64,000 nt of DNA from an uncultured Dysgonomonas sp. (GTDB lineage Bacteria > Bacteroidota > Bacteroidia > Bacteroidales > Dysgonomonadaceae): assembly GCA_937995835.1 (NCBI GenBank), contig CALKIV010000026.1, positions 1 through 64,000 on the forward strand, written 5' to 3'. Below, piece by piece: positions 1-9,658 of the stretch (positions within the stretch are counted from its first letter, which is position 1; each line of letters opens with the position of its first letter). Below the pieces are notes generated by a model. It ran no database searches, was not told the DNA's origin, and worked only from the letters and a program-made list of their open reading frames with translations. The position numbers were made by a program, and so were the translations under genes.

Positions 1-2219
1 AGGGTGAAATCAACTCCAACCGTAAGAGTTTCTGTCCTTTCCCATCTTTTATCTGGATTGGGCTTAGTTTCAGGATAGAAACCTAGGACATCATTTTTCC
101 CTCCATCACCTATCGCAATATAGTCTTTTGAAGACACCATTCGAGGTCTTTCAGATTCATCTTTCGGTAATGCCGAAAGATTCCCTGTTTGTCCCCAGCC
201 ACCTCTAAACTTAATTAAGTTGACAAATGACAGATCCAAGCTTTTAAAGAATGGCTCTGACGACAATTTCCATGCTCCGGAAGCAGCCCAAAAGGTATCT
301 CCTTTCTTGCCTCTTGCTAATCTGGAGGAAGCATCACGACGAACAGAACTAATCAAGAAATAACGATCATCAAAAGAATATGCAAGTCTTGCAAACCCTG
401 AAATCAATGTTCGTGACGCAATATTTTCATCAAATTCTGTCTTTCCTTTATCTCCTGCTCCTGGCAAAAGAATGCTATTTTCATCTTCTGAACTAAATCC
501 ATAGGCTTTAATATTATTCATTTTGAACTTATCATATTTCATAGAATATCCACCCATAAGACTCAAGTCATGTTTGTCTGCAAAATTATCCACATAAGTA
601 GCTGTGCTTTCCCATAACCATTCAGTATCCATTTGGGTTAATATGGATTTACTGTTATCTTTTTGCTGTCTTCCTGTTTCTAAATAGCGTGGCAAAAACT
701 CTTCTCTACGCTCATCTCTTTTCCCAGCCGAGAAATCTGATTTTACAGTTAGTTTATAAATCGGTTTAGCCTCTAAAGATGTAGTAGAGTGGATATAACT
801 AATGGGTCTATCTTGCCTTCTTCTTTTCAACTCTGCAACTGGGTTTCTCGCATTAGCATATCCTGAGACCTTACCTTTAGCCCATTCAGGATATATGCCA
901 CCATATTTTTGTTTTCCTGAAAGGTCATCATATACAGGATTGCCACTCTCATCAAATTCGTATACTGTAGCCGATCTTGGAAAATAAACTGCTTCTATAA
1001 ATGGTCCCTCATGCGATTCATTCACACCACCTTGCCCTTTTTTATATTCAAAAGAGACTCTTTCTGAAAGCTTTAGCCACTTGGTTAATTGCATATCCAC
1101 ATTCAGTTTTGCCCCTATCTTTTGAGACCATGTGTTGAGCATTGTTCCTTCTTCTTTGTCATACGATACAGAAGCATATGTTTTCACCAATTCAGATCCT
1201 CCGTAAATGGACATTCCATAATGTTGTATGTGTGCTGTTCTGAATATTTCATCTACCCAATCTGTTCTGGTAACATTACCCCAAGGGAATACTTCTGGAT
1301 TATTTATATTAGATAGCTCTGTACCATTAAGGTCGGCTGCTTTTTTGTATACCATATTGTATTCCTCTGCAGTAAGCGTTTTGGGTAAATTTGTCGCTCT
1401 TTTGAAGCCATTTGAAATATTAAAATCCACTTTTAGTCTTCCTGTTTCCGGACGTTTTGTTGTAATGATTACAACTCCACCTGATCCTGCACTAGCTCCA
1501 TAAATAGCAGCTGAGGCAGCATCTTTTAATACCGTGATATTTTCAATATCTTCAACATTATAAGGTGCTCCAGGCACACCATCAACCACTACCAGTACAG
1601 CATCCCCATGTCGTGATCCTGTTCCTCGGATAGTTATAGCATCTTCTCTCATTGGGTCTCCTCCTGCTGAACGATAGGTTACCCCTGGCATTCGTCCTTG
1701 TATTAAATTGCCGATATTGGCAGTCTGGCTTTTCATGGCTTGGTCTACTTTTACTGTAGAAATAGCCATGGATAAGTCTTCTTTTCTGGCACTACCATAT
1801 CCGATGGTAACTACTTCACCAAGCATTTGCACATCTTCTTCCATGATGATACTCAAAGATTGTGTTCCACTTGTTACCACTAGCTCTTGTGACTTGTAAC
1901 CTATAAAGGAAACAACAAGAGTACTTCCTTGATTTACCTTCATGGTAAATCGTCCATCAATGTTTGTGATAGTTCCATTTTGGGTTCCTTTTTCTGTTAT
2001 AGATACACCAATCATAGACTCATTATTGGTAGCATCAATAACATTTCCAGCAACGGTGATAATATCCAAAACAGACAACTCTACATCTTGTTTCGAAACG
2101 TTTTCACTTCCTTCATTCGCTCTATTTGCATGCATATGTGATGCCGAAAAAAGGAACGCAAATAGCACAAGCAAGATTTTAAATAGACTCAATCTTGATT
2201 TGCATTTTTCAATTGTCAT
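1..2219 (-). CDS. SusC-like TonB-dependent outer-membrane transporter, 5' part (3' end outside window)
   Basis: About 739 codons are visible, reading leftwards from an ATG at 2217-2219; the rest of the barrel lies beyond the window. The start gives a signal peptide (MTIEKCKSRLSLFKILLVLF, ending near residue 32). A carboxypeptidase-regulatory-like domain follows (about 55-135, with GTITNIDGRF). Next come a TonB-box/plug start (LGEVVTIGYGSARKEDL) and plug signatures (RIRG-like TIRGTGSRHG, VVVDGVPG, ITVLKDAASAAIYGASAGSGGV in two parts). This is the usual SusC/RagA architecture for energy-driven import of oligosaccharides with a SusD partner; the partner is expected to the left, outside the window. 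The gene lies 171 bp downstream of a XylR/AraC regulator on the same strand, which probably controls it. The substrate cannot be told from what is visible. Confidence 0.95.
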   Translation of the reverse strand, partial: MTIEKCKSRLSLFKILLVLFAFLFSASHMHANRANEGSENVSKQDVELSVLDIITVAGNVIDATNNESMIGVSITEKGTQNGTITNIDGRFTMKVNQGSTLVVSFIGYKSQELVVTSGTQSLSIIMEEDVQMLGEVVTIGYGSARKEDLSMAISTVKVDQAMKSQTANIGNLIQGRMPGVTYRSAGGDPMREDAITIRGTGSRHGDAVLVVVDGVPGAPYNVEDIENITVLKDAASAAIYGASAGSGGVVIITTKRPETGRLKVDFNISNGFKRATNLPKTLTAEEYNMVYKKAADLNGTELSNINNPEVFPWGNVTRTDWVDEIFRTAHIQHYGMSIYGGSELVKTYASVSYDKEEGTMLNTWSQKIGAKLNVDMQLTKWLKLSERVSFEYKKGQGGVNESHEGPFIEAVYFPRSATVYEFDESGNPVYDDLSGKQKYGGIYPEWAKGKVSGYANARNPVAELKRRRQDRPISYIHSTTSLEAKPIYKLTVKSDFSAGKRDERREEFLPRYLETGRQQKDNSKSILTQMDTEWLWESTATYVDNFADKHDLSLMGGYSMKYDKFKMNNIKAYGFSSEDENSILLPGAGDKGKTEFDENIASRTLISGFARLAYSFDDRYFLISSVRRDASSRLARGKKGDTFWAASGAWKLSSEPFFKSLDLSFVNLIKFRGGWGQTGNLSALPKDESERPRMVSSKDYIAIGDGGKNDVLGFYPETKPNPDKRWERTETLTVGVDFT

Positions 2220-2372
2220 AGTCTTAATTTTTAAAGTTAATTTTCGTTCTTTTAAGATAGAATCAAGCTTAGTATTAGTTTAGGTATCTTTTCATCAATG
2301 TCTTAGAGACTATTAGATATCTTTAAGACTGTTTCATAAAAATACGAAGAATACAACTTTAGGTTCACCCCG

Positions 2373-2401
2373 AATTGCGCCTTTATATCCTCAAATTGCG
2401 C
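2373..2401 (-). promoter_or_regulatory. Candidate AraC/XylR operator: direct repeat of AATTGCGC, 21 bp apart
   Basis: Two identical 8-bp copies of AATTGCGC (GCGCAATT on the minus strand) stand at 2373-2380 and 2394-2401. They are in the same orientation and offset by exactly 21 bp, two helical turns. AraC-family dimers typically bind direct repeats with this spacing. The pair lies upstream of the susC-like gene that starts at 2219, and it overlaps the last codons of the XylR-type regulator gene. Assignment to that regulator is inference. Confidence 0.45.
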
Positions 2402-3554
2402 AAAATTTATTTCTGTCTCTATATTCTGAAGGAGTGCATCCCTTTATCTTTTTAAATTGGCGAGAAAGATTTTTATAATCCCCATACCCTAACTCTAGGG
2501 CTATTTCGATTATCGGTTTAGATGTTTCAATCAACTCGGATGCTAGTTTTTCAATACGAAGTTTTAATATGTAGGCATAGACAGAATCTCCTGTAATTTC
2601 TTTAAAAAGTGTTTCTAAAGCTCTCCTAGACAGGGGAACTAACTTTAACAAATCAGCAATTGTTAATTTTGTATTTATTTCTTTGTGTATGTATCTTATT
2701 ATAACTGATATATGAGGATTACTAGATGCAAAGATATCAGAAGAGGCTCTAGTGGTTATATGACTAGGTTGTACAATAATATCGGTCCAAGAATATTGAG
2801 GATCTGCTATCATTTTGTCTATCAATCGTGCAACCTCATAACCTCCTCTTTCTGTGTTTTGATTTAATGATGAGATAGGTGGATCCGACAATAGGCATAG
2901 CATCGTATCATTATCCACGCCTAGCAATGATATTTCACTGGGAATTCTAATATCTCTTAGACGACAAATTTCAGTGATATAATGAGCTTGATTGTCATCA
3001 CAAGCCATTATCGCAATAGGTTTAGGAAGGTCTTCTATCCATTGAGCTAAGTTTTCCTCATAAAACCACAACTCTTCCTCACTGTTCTTTTGATACTCAT
3101 AAAAACTATCGAACATACCTTTTTTTATCAGAGTATTCTTAAAACCTTCACAACGTTCTGTGGACCAGATGGCATTCTTAATACCTAAGAATGCATAGTT
3201 TTTGAAACCTTTTTGAATAAAGTATTGAGCACCTATCTCGCCAGCACGGATATGATTCCCTGTTATATTTGGTATAGTCGTAAAACGGCTTTTAAAATCT
3301 TGAGCTATAGCTATTATTCCCTCTTTGACAAAAAGATCAACATTATCCGAATTGTAAAATTGTCCTATAATAACATTTGCTTTCCATTCTTTAGCCCATT
3401 TTAACACACCTTGTATACCATGCACATCCCTATACGATAGAGGCATTCGACAGAGTACCCAAGGTTTTGTTTCCCTCGAATACTGCACAATGCCTTTCAA
3501 TAGATTTTTTGAATACTCTTCACCAAAGTCAGTAAGCAGTATAACTCGTGCCAA
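2391..3554 (-). CDS. XylR-type AraC family transcriptional regulator with sugar-binding domain
   Basis: The protein has 387 residues. The N-terminal two-thirds (about 1-270) is a LacI/periplasmic-binding-protein-like sugar sensor that opens with RVILLTDFGEEYSKNLLKG and includes IMACDDNQAHYI and ISLLGVDNDTM. The C-terminal 100 residues form an AraC-type double HTH (LTIADLLKLVPLSRRALETL, then IIEIALELGYGDYKNLSRQF). This order and length match E. coli XylR (about 390 aa), a xylose-responsive activator. The start is TTG at 3552-3554: an in-frame TAA lies two codons upstream (3558-3560), and the next Met would remove the first strand of the sensor domain. It probably activates the adjacent susC-like gene in response to a monosaccharide. 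Xylose is a guess from family resemblance only. Confidence 0.85.
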   Translation of the reverse strand: MARVILLTDFGEEYSKNLLKGIVQYSRETKPWVLCRMPLSYRDVHGIQGVLKWAKEWKANVIIGQFYNSDNVDLFVKEGIIAIAQDFKSRFTTIPNITGNHIRAGEIGAQYFIQKGFKNYAFLGIKNAIWSTERCEGFKNTLIKKGMFDSFYEYQKNSEEELWFYEENLAQWIEDLPKPIAIMACDDNQAHYITEICRLRDIRIPSEISLLGVDNDTMLCLLSDPPISSLNQNTERGGYEVARLIDKMIADPQYSWTDIIVQPSHITTRASSDIFASSNPHISVIIRYIHKEINTKLTIADLLKLVPLSRRALETLFKEITGDSVYAYILKLRIEKLASELIETSKPIIEIALELGYGDYKNLSRQFKKIKGCTPSEYRDRNKFCAI

Positions 3555-3694
3555 AATTTATGATTTAATGATTAACAAATTGGCTTAAAGTTAGAAAAAC
3601 AAATTAACAAATCTATTTTGTATATAGGAAGTAATATTTTATTTTATCTGAATTACACTTGCTTTGTTGATTATAAATACTTCTGCGAACTTAA

Positions 3695-3726
3695 TTGCAT
3701 TATACCAGAATATTTTTTATACTTGC
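3695..3726 (+). promoter_or_regulatory. Bacteroides-type promoter for the DUF6377 regulator
   Basis: TTG at 3695-3697 and TATACTTGC at 3718-3726 are separated by 20 bp. This fits the Bacteroides -33 (TTTG) and -7 (TAnnTTTGC) elements with one mismatch. The ATG follows 22 bp later, at 3749. Confidence 0.5.
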
Positions 3727-3748
3727 AGTATAAAAACATAACCATAAT

Positions 3749-5392
3749 ATGCCTACTCTAAGACCTATATCTAATATCAAGATAATATTGACGTTATTAT
3801 TGGTTAGTATTTTCATTTTCTCCTTCCATGTATCAGCACAGCATGAAATCACTTGTTGCCAAAACTCCCTACAAGAACTGGACGACATTCTGAGCCAAAA
3901 GGGAGATTTCGAAAAACTGAAAATAGAGCGTATTGCCTCGCTTGAGAAGAAACTAAAAGAGTCTCCATCCGATCAACACTTCGATATATATCATCAACTA
4001 TACCTCGAATACGAACTCTATAACTTTGTTTCAGCTTACAAGTATATGAGTCAAATGCGTGATATAGCTTTAGCCCAAAATGACAATAACAAAGTTAATG
4101 CATGTAACCTAAACCTCGCATACTGCTGTTTATCAGCAGGGATGTTTTTCGAAGCTAATGACATATTAGATGAATTGGAGAAAGAAAACATTAGTGAGAA
4201 CACTAGAATAGGATTGTATTCAGCCTATGCCAAAATGTATCTGGATATGGCACGATCGATAACAACCGAACCCTATTTCTCACAATACAATGAAAAGTCG
4301 ATTTATTATAGCAAAGAAATAATCCAAAGACTGGAACCAAACGATCCAGCTAGACTACCTCATCAGGCTAATATCTACAGATGTCAGCAAAATTATAAGA
4401 AAGCATCTGAAACTATTCAGCAATACATGAACGATCAGAGTCTCGATCAACGTGGACTAACCTTATGCGTAGGAGGCTTAGGCGAGTTTGCCTTATTGTC
4501 AGGCGATGTTGAAAATGCAACTAAATATCTTTGTTTTACATCTATACAAGAGACCAAAATGGTCATAAAAGAGACACCTGGCTTATTGCTTTTGGCTAGT
4601 ATCATCTACAAACAAGGCAACATTGAACAAGCTTTTAGATATGCCAACAGTGCTCTGGAAGATGCCAATTTTTACAATGCACGCCATAGAAAAATAGAAG
4701 TAGGGGATGTATTGCCTATCATTGAAACCCAAAGGTATCAACTGATGGAAGACAAGAAGAACGTTTTTGTTAATAATACAATTATGCTTTCTATATTACT
4801 CCTGATTACAATTTCATTAGTCGTAATTATAGTAAAGAAGGTGAAAGAATTAAAGAAGATCAGGAAGGTCGTTGAAAGTCAAAATGTAGAATTGATACAT
4901 AAATACACTAACTTACAAGAAACAAATAAAGTGAAAGAAGAATATATTGGTCTTCTTTTTAGATTAAACTCTGCCTATATGCATGAACTGGAAGAACTTC
5001 AAATATTTGTCAAACGTAAGCTTATAGCCAAACAATATGATGACTTGTTGCAGACTGTTAAAAAAACAGATGCTAAAGAAGATCGTAAAAACAAATTAAC
5101 ATCTTTCGACAACATCATACTCAAGCTCTTCCCTAATTTTGTCCAACAGTTTAACACACTATTCGACCCTCAGGATCATTTCATTCCTATGCCTACAGGA
5201 AGCTTAACTCCCGAAATGCGTATATTCGCCCTCATTCGTTTGGAGGTAAATGAGAGTGATGAGATTGCCAAAATATTAAACTATTCTGTCAACACTATCA
5301 ATACCTACAAAACTAAAACACGTAATCGATCACTTGTATCTAATGAAGAGTTCGATAATAAAATCAAAGAAATTATAAAACATAAAAGCTAA
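3749..5392 (+). CDS. DUF6377-type membrane-anchored transcriptional regulator with TPR-like sensor
   Basis: The protein has 547 residues. A signal or anchor segment lies at about 10-30. A helical, TPR-like extracytoplasmic region follows (about 55-335, for example YHQLYLEYELYNFVSAYKYM). One transmembrane helix is at about 342-362 (TIMLSILLLITISLVVIIV), then a basic and coiled-coil stretch. The C-terminal domain ends in a LuxR-like HTH (MRIFALIRLEVNESDEIAKI, NYSVNTINTYKTKTRN, about 485-545). This architecture matches the Bacteroidetes DUF6377 family, commonly found beside susCD operons. The inferred role is to sense a signal in the periplasm and regulate the PUL that starts at 5690. A second member sits at 34397, also just upstream of a PUL. 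The ligand and DNA site are unknown. Confidence 0.8.
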   Translation: MPTLRPISNIKIILTLLLVSIFIFSFHVSAQHEITCCQNSLQELDDILSQKGDFEKLKIERIASLEKKLKESPSDQHFDIYHQLYLEYELYNFVSAYKYMSQMRDIALAQNDNNKVNACNLNLAYCCLSAGMFFEANDILDELEKENISENTRIGLYSAYAKMYLDMARSITTEPYFSQYNEKSIYYSKEIIQRLEPNDPARLPHQANIYRCQQNYKKASETIQQYMNDQSLDQRGLTLCVGGLGEFALLSGDVENATKYLCFTSIQETKMVIKETPGLLLLASIIYKQGNIEQAFRYANSALEDANFYNARHRKIEVGDVLPIIETQRYQLMEDKKNVFVNNTIMLSILLLITISLVVIIVKKVKELKKIRKVVESQNVELIHKYTNLQETNKVKEEYIGLLFRLNSAYMHELEELQIFVKRKLIAKQYDDLLQTVKKTDAKEDRKNKLTSFDNIILKLFPNFVQQFNTLFDPQDHFIPMPTGSLTPEMRIFALIRLEVNESDEIAKILNYSVNTINTYKTKTRNRSLVSNEEFDNKIKEIIKHKS

Positions 5393-5416
5393 TAATAAAA
5401 GTAGCTTACAGGAGTT

Positions 5417-5450
5417 AAAGGGTTAGGTAAACATCTAACCCTCTTTTTAT
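5417..5450 (+). terminator. Rho-independent terminator after the DUF6377 regulator
   Basis: Stem AGGGTTAG (5419-5426) pairs with CTAACCCT (5435-5442) around an 8-nt loop and is followed by a T-rich run (5443-5453). It separates the regulator gene from the esterase/susC operon. Confidence 0.8.
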
Positions 5451-5653
5451 TTATTCCCCACTACCTAAAGTTAACATCCCTTTCAAAACACCTCTAAAAA
5501 AGGGGATAACTAAATATAAAAAAATAATATCCATTATATTTCAGGCATCACTCAAACACAACAAAGATCTATATATCAACATTATAGCAAAAACGCTCTA
5601 TTGTATTCCCATTATATAATTGTTGTATTGGATTACTTGGCTACATATACACG

Positions 5654-5661
5654 TAACTTTG
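5654..5661 (+). promoter_or_regulatory. -7 element of the esterase/susCDE operon
   Basis: TAACTTTG matches the Bacteroides -7 consensus TAnnTTTG, 28 bp before the ATG at 5690. No -33 TTG at the ideal 20-bp spacing is visible. That would be consistent with a promoter needing an activator, possibly the upstream DUF6377 protein, but this is inference. Confidence 0.5.
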
Positions 5662-5689
5662 TAATAGTAACCAACTCCTAAATACCCCA

Positions 5690-6613
5690 ATGAAAACAAG
5701 AACAAAGTTTCTCACCTCTTTGGTGCTTATACTATCAACTATATTATTGCCTTCAAGTATATGGAGCCAGATAGAAATCTCGCATCCCCTGAAATTGGCT
5801 GAAGGATCAGTACAACGCATTCATTTCGAGACTAAAGAAATAGGTGAACGCAACGTAGATATTTGGCTACCGAAGGGCTATTCTCCTCAACAGAAGTATT
5901 CAGTTTTGTATATGCATGATGGACAAATGCTTTACGATGCAACAACTTCGTGGAACAAAAAATCATGGCATGTGGATAGCACCATGCAACAGCTAATAGA
6001 TAATAATATCATAGAGCAAACGATTGTAGTTGGCATCTGGAACAGTGCTAACAGACATGCAGAATATTTTCCTCAAAAATCATTCGAATACATGTCTGAC
6101 TCTGCAAAAAATGCACTTCTACTCTATATGCCTTCCGGAGCCTTAGCTGACAAGTACTTAGACTTTATAGTCCATGAACTTAAACCCTTTGTAGATGCAA
6201 CCTACTCTGTGCATACAGATATGCGCCATACGCATATAGCCGGTTCTAGCATGGGTGGATTAATATCCTTATATGCTATCTGCCAATACCCTAACATTTT
6301 TGGTGGAGCTGGCTGTATATCTACGCACTGGATAGGTGTACTCGATAGAAATAATGAAATACCTAATGCCCTAAATACCTATGTCAATAATAGTTTGCCA
6401 ACACCAAAAAATCATAAAATCTACTTCGATTATGGTACAGTGGGACTCGATGCTAACTACCCCGAATTTCAACATATAATCGATCAGACACTTAAGCAAC
6501 ATAACTATGATAAACAAAGTACTATATCGCTCGAATTCGTTGGCAACGACCACAGCGAAGACTATTGGTCAGCACGTCTTCACTATATGCTAGAATTTCT
6601 TTTGACCAAATAA
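5690..6613 (+). CDS. Secreted alpha/beta-hydrolase esterase (esterase D / CE1-like)
   Basis: The protein has 307 residues. A signal peptide ends near residue 27 (ILLPSSIWSQ). The fold is the 'putative esterase' alpha/beta-hydrolase family (PF00756 type). It has an oxyanion/strand region VLYMHDGQMLYD, a nucleophile elbow GSSMGG with Ser187, and a C-terminal His288 in GNDHSEDYW. The third member of the triad is probably an Asp near 250. Relatives include feruloyl and acetyl esterases and enterochelin-type esterases. It is the first gene of the PUL B operon, 39 bp before susC, so it probably removes an ester group from the same glycan in the periplasm. The exact ester (acetyl, feruloyl or other) cannot be told. 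Confidence 0.8.
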   Translation: MKTRTKFLTSLVLILSTILLPSSIWSQIEISHPLKLAEGSVQRIHFETKEIGERNVDIWLPKGYSPQQKYSVLYMHDGQMLYDATTSWNKKSWHVDSTMQQLIDNNIIEQTIVVGIWNSANRHAEYFPQKSFEYMSDSAKNALLLYMPSGALADKYLDFIVHELKPFVDATYSVHTDMRHTHIAGSSMGGLISLYAICQYPNIFGGAGCISTHWIGVLDRNNEIPNALNTYVNNSLPTPKNHKIYFDYGTVGLDANYPEFQHIIDQTLKQHNYDKQSTISLEFVGNDHSEDYWSARLHYMLEFLLTK

Positions 6614-6652
6614 ATGAGCAAGTATTCTTAACCTAAAAAATCTAAGTTAAAA

Positions 6653-9619
6653 ATGAAAAAAAATGGACTTAAAATCTTCTTGATTACCGTTTTAATGTGC
6701 ATTGCATCCTTATCGATGTATGCACAGACTAATAAAATAAGCGGGAAAGTGCTCGATAACGAGGGAATGCCCCTTGTTGGTGTTACCGTGATGGAGAAAG
6801 GCACCAACACAGGAACAATTACCGATCTAGATGGCAACTATACAATTATGGTGTCTAATAAGCAGTCTGTTATTGTCTTCACAATGATTGGGTTCGAAGC
6901 ACAAGAAACAGTTGTTGGCGATAAAACGACCATCAATATAACCTTTGATGAAAGCAAAGGTATAGACCTTGGCGATGTGGTAGTTATTGGTTACGGATCA
7001 GTAAAGAAAAAAGACCTGACCGGAGCCATATCTAGTGTCTCCGAGAAAGATTTCTTAAAAGGAGGTCTATCCCCCGACAGATTAATTGTCGGAAAAGTGG
7101 CGGGCGTACAAGTAACTCCCAATGGAGGTGCCCCTGGCTCTGGTAGCCGTATACGAATTCGTGGAGGAGCATCGCTTACAGCCACCAACGATCCGTTGAT
7201 CATTGTAGATGGAGTGCCATTGGACAACAGTGGTGTAGCAGGGTCGCCAAGTTTGCTCAGTACAATCAACCCTAGCGACATTGAATCAATGAATGTATTA
7301 AAAGATGCATCTGCAACTGCCATCTACGGTTCTAGAGCCTCTAATGGAGTCATCATCATCACAACCAAACAAGCTAAATATGGGCAGAAGTTGAATATTA
7401 ATTTCAACACTAATACTACCGTAGCGCATACAGCCAAAAAATTAGACGTTCTCAATGGCGATCAAATGAGGGATATTGTCAATAATCACCCTAAAAGCAG
7501 TGATGAATATCGTGCAATGTTAGGCACACACAACACCAATTGGCAAGATGAAATATTCAAAACTGCTGTTGGCACAGACAATAATCTGAGTATTGGTGGT
7601 TCGATCAAAAATATCCCTTTCAGAGCATCTTTGGGCTATACTAACGAAGATGGAATCTTACGAACAAGCAACATGGAACGTTTTACGGGATCACTTAATC
7701 TCAATCCTCGTCTCTTTGACAACCATCTAAAAATAGATCTTAGCGCCAAAGGAAGTAAAATAAACAATCGTTTTGCAGCTACAGATGCCATCTATTCTGC
7801 TATTGGTTTCGACCCCACTCAACCAGTACGTGATGAAGGATTTGACAAGTATAAAGGCTATTTCACATGGTTGGATGAAGCTGGAAATTTGAAAACTCAA
7901 GCAGCTACAAACCCGGTGCTATTGCTCAACGAATATAGAAATGTTTCGAAAGTACATCGTGCCATCCTTTCGGGACAAATCGATTATAAATTACATTTCT
8001 TGCCTGAGGTGAGATTTAATCTCAACCTAGCTTATGACTATTCAAAAGGAGAAGGAAATGTATCTGTGCCGGAATGGATTCCTTATATGGTGGCACGTAA
8101 AGGACAGAACCAAGACTATGGAAATAAGAAAGAGAACAAACTTCTAGAGTTTTATGTCAACTATAATAAAGAGTTTTCTGCTATCCAAAGTACACTAGAT
8201 GCCACAGCAGGCTACACCTATCAGGATTGGTTAACAACTACTGACAATTACATCGACTATAATGCATTAGGCGAAGAATACAAAGTTCCTGACTTCCCTT
8301 TCGACAAACCACAAAACACTCTTATTTCATTCTTTGGGCGTATAAACTACACCTTGATGGATAAATATTTGCTAAGTGCGACCTTACGCCGTGATGGATC
8401 TTCACGCTTTCATAAAGACTCACGTTGGGGTACTTTTCCATCAGTAGCTCTAGCATGGAAAATAATTAATGAAGACTTCATGAAAGAGGCTAGCTTCATT
8501 AGCGACCTTAAATTCAGAGTAGGATACGGAAAAACCGGACAACAAAACATTGGAACTGATAACTATCCTTATATGGCTCGTTATGATATGAGTACAAGTA
8601 CGGCACAATATCAGTTTGGCAACGAATACTATTATATGCATCGTCCTGTGGCGTACGACAAAAACATCAAATGGGAGTCTACGGCAACCTACAATGTGGC
8701 ACTAGACTATGGTTTTCTTAATAATAGGATCAGTGGTAGTCTCGATTTTTATTTCAAAAAGACTGAAGATCTCCTCAACCGTGTAAATATACCCGGAGGT
8801 GTAAATTTCAGCAATCAGATTATCACAAATATTGGAAGTCTTGAAAACAAAGGAGTGGAACTAACGGTCAATGCTAGCCCCATCAAATCGAAAGATTGGA
8901 ATTGGGATATAAGCTTCAATGCTACCTATAACAAAAATAAAATCACCAAGCTTAGTCTTGTAGACAGTGATGATTATGAAGGAGTAAATGCTGGTTGGAT
9001 CAAAGGATCAACAGGAGGAACAGTACAGATTCACACCGTAGGTTATAATACCTATGCATTTTATTTGTACAAACAACTGTATGATGAAAATGGCAAACCA
9101 CTGGAAGGAGTATATGCTGATCTCAATGATGATAACATGATCAACAACAAAGACCTATATCGTACCAAGAGTGCCGAACCCAAAGTGACTTTAGGCTTTA
9201 GCACCAACCTCAACTATCAACGTTGGACACTGAACATGGCATGGCGCGCTAGTTTAGGCAACTATGTTTACAACAACATGAAATCGTCTCTTGCCACTTA
9301 TAATAATATTTTCAGCGCCAGTAAAAGTATCGTAAATGCTCCGACAAGTATTCGTGACTATGATTTTTATTTACCTCAACCCCTATCCGATTACTATCTG
9401 GAGAATGCATCTTTCTTGAAAATGGATAATATTAGTTTGACCTACGATTTTGGTCGTGTATTCAAAAACATAGTAGGCCTAAGAGGAACTCTTGGAGTGC
9501 AAAACGTATTCACCATTACAGATTACTCTGGTGTAGATCCTGAAATTGCAGGAGGAGTAGATAGAGATTTCTATCCTCGCCCTCGTACATTCTCTTTAGG
9601 TTTAAATTTCAGCTTTTAA
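6653..9619 (+). CDS. SusC-like TonB-dependent outer-membrane transporter (PUL B)
   Basis: The protein has 988 residues, normal for SusC/RagA. The signal peptide ends at YAQ (about 25). A carboxypeptidase-regulatory-like domain follows (about 28-110, KISGKVLDNEGMPLVGVTV). The TonB box/plug entry is GDVVVIGYGSVKKKDLTGA, and plug motifs are RIRIRGGASL, IIVDGVPLDNSG and DASATAIYGSRASNGVIIIT. A long beta-barrel ends in FSLGLNFSF with the C-terminal Phe typical of outer-membrane barrels. It should import oligosaccharides captured by the SusD encoded 39 bp downstream. The SusE and GH13 partners suggest an alpha-glucan or a mixed glycan containing alpha-glucose. Confidence 0.97.
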   Translation: MKKNGLKIFLITVLMCIASLSMYAQTNKISGKVLDNEGMPLVGVTVMEKGTNTGTITDLDGNYTIMVSNKQSVIVFTMIGFEAQETVVGDKTTINITFDESKGIDLGDVVVIGYGSVKKKDLTGAISSVSEKDFLKGGLSPDRLIVGKVAGVQVTPNGGAPGSGSRIRIRGGASLTATNDPLIIVDGVPLDNSGVAGSPSLLSTINPSDIESMNVLKDASATAIYGSRASNGVIIITTKQAKYGQKLNINFNTNTTVAHTAKKLDVLNGDQMRDIVNNHPKSSDEYRAMLGTHNTNWQDEIFKTAVGTDNNLSIGGSIKNIPFRASLGYTNEDGILRTSNMERFTGSLNLNPRLFDNHLKIDLSAKGSKINNRFAATDAIYSAIGFDPTQPVRDEGFDKYKGYFTWLDEAGNLKTQAATNPVLLLNEYRNVSKVHRAILSGQIDYKLHFLPEVRFNLNLAYDYSKGEGNVSVPEWIPYMVARKGQNQDYGNKKENKLLEFYVNYNKEFSAIQSTLDATAGYTYQDWLTTTDNYIDYNALGEEYKVPDFPFDKPQNTLISFFGRINYTLMDKYLLSATLRRDGSSRFHKDSRWGTFPSVALAWKIINEDFMKEASFISDLKFRVGYGKTGQQNIGTDNYPYMARYDMSTSTAQYQFGNEYYYMHRPVAYDKNIKWESTATYNVALDYGFLNNRISGSLDFYFKKTEDLLNRVNIPGGVNFSNQIITNIGSLENKGVELTVNASPIKSKDWNWDISFNATYNKNKITKLSLVDSDDYEGVNAGWIKGSTGGTVQIHTVGYNTYAFYLYKQLYDENGKPLEGVYADLNDDNMINNKDLYRTKSAEPKVTLGFSTNLNYQRWTLNMAWRASLGNYVYNNMKSSLATYNNIFSASKSIVNAPTSIRDYDFYLPQPLSDYYLENASFLKMDNISLTYDFGRVFKNIVGLRGTLGVQNVFTITDYSGVDPEIAGGVDRDFYPRPRTFSLGLNFSF

Positions 9620-9658
9620 GTAAAGCGACACTATCTACTCATTTTATTAAGAAATATC

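Noticed and set aside
802..2283. Plus-strand open frames across the left end
   Set aside because: They are antisense shadows of the continuous susC-like frame on the minus strand, which has a signal peptide and all plug motifs.
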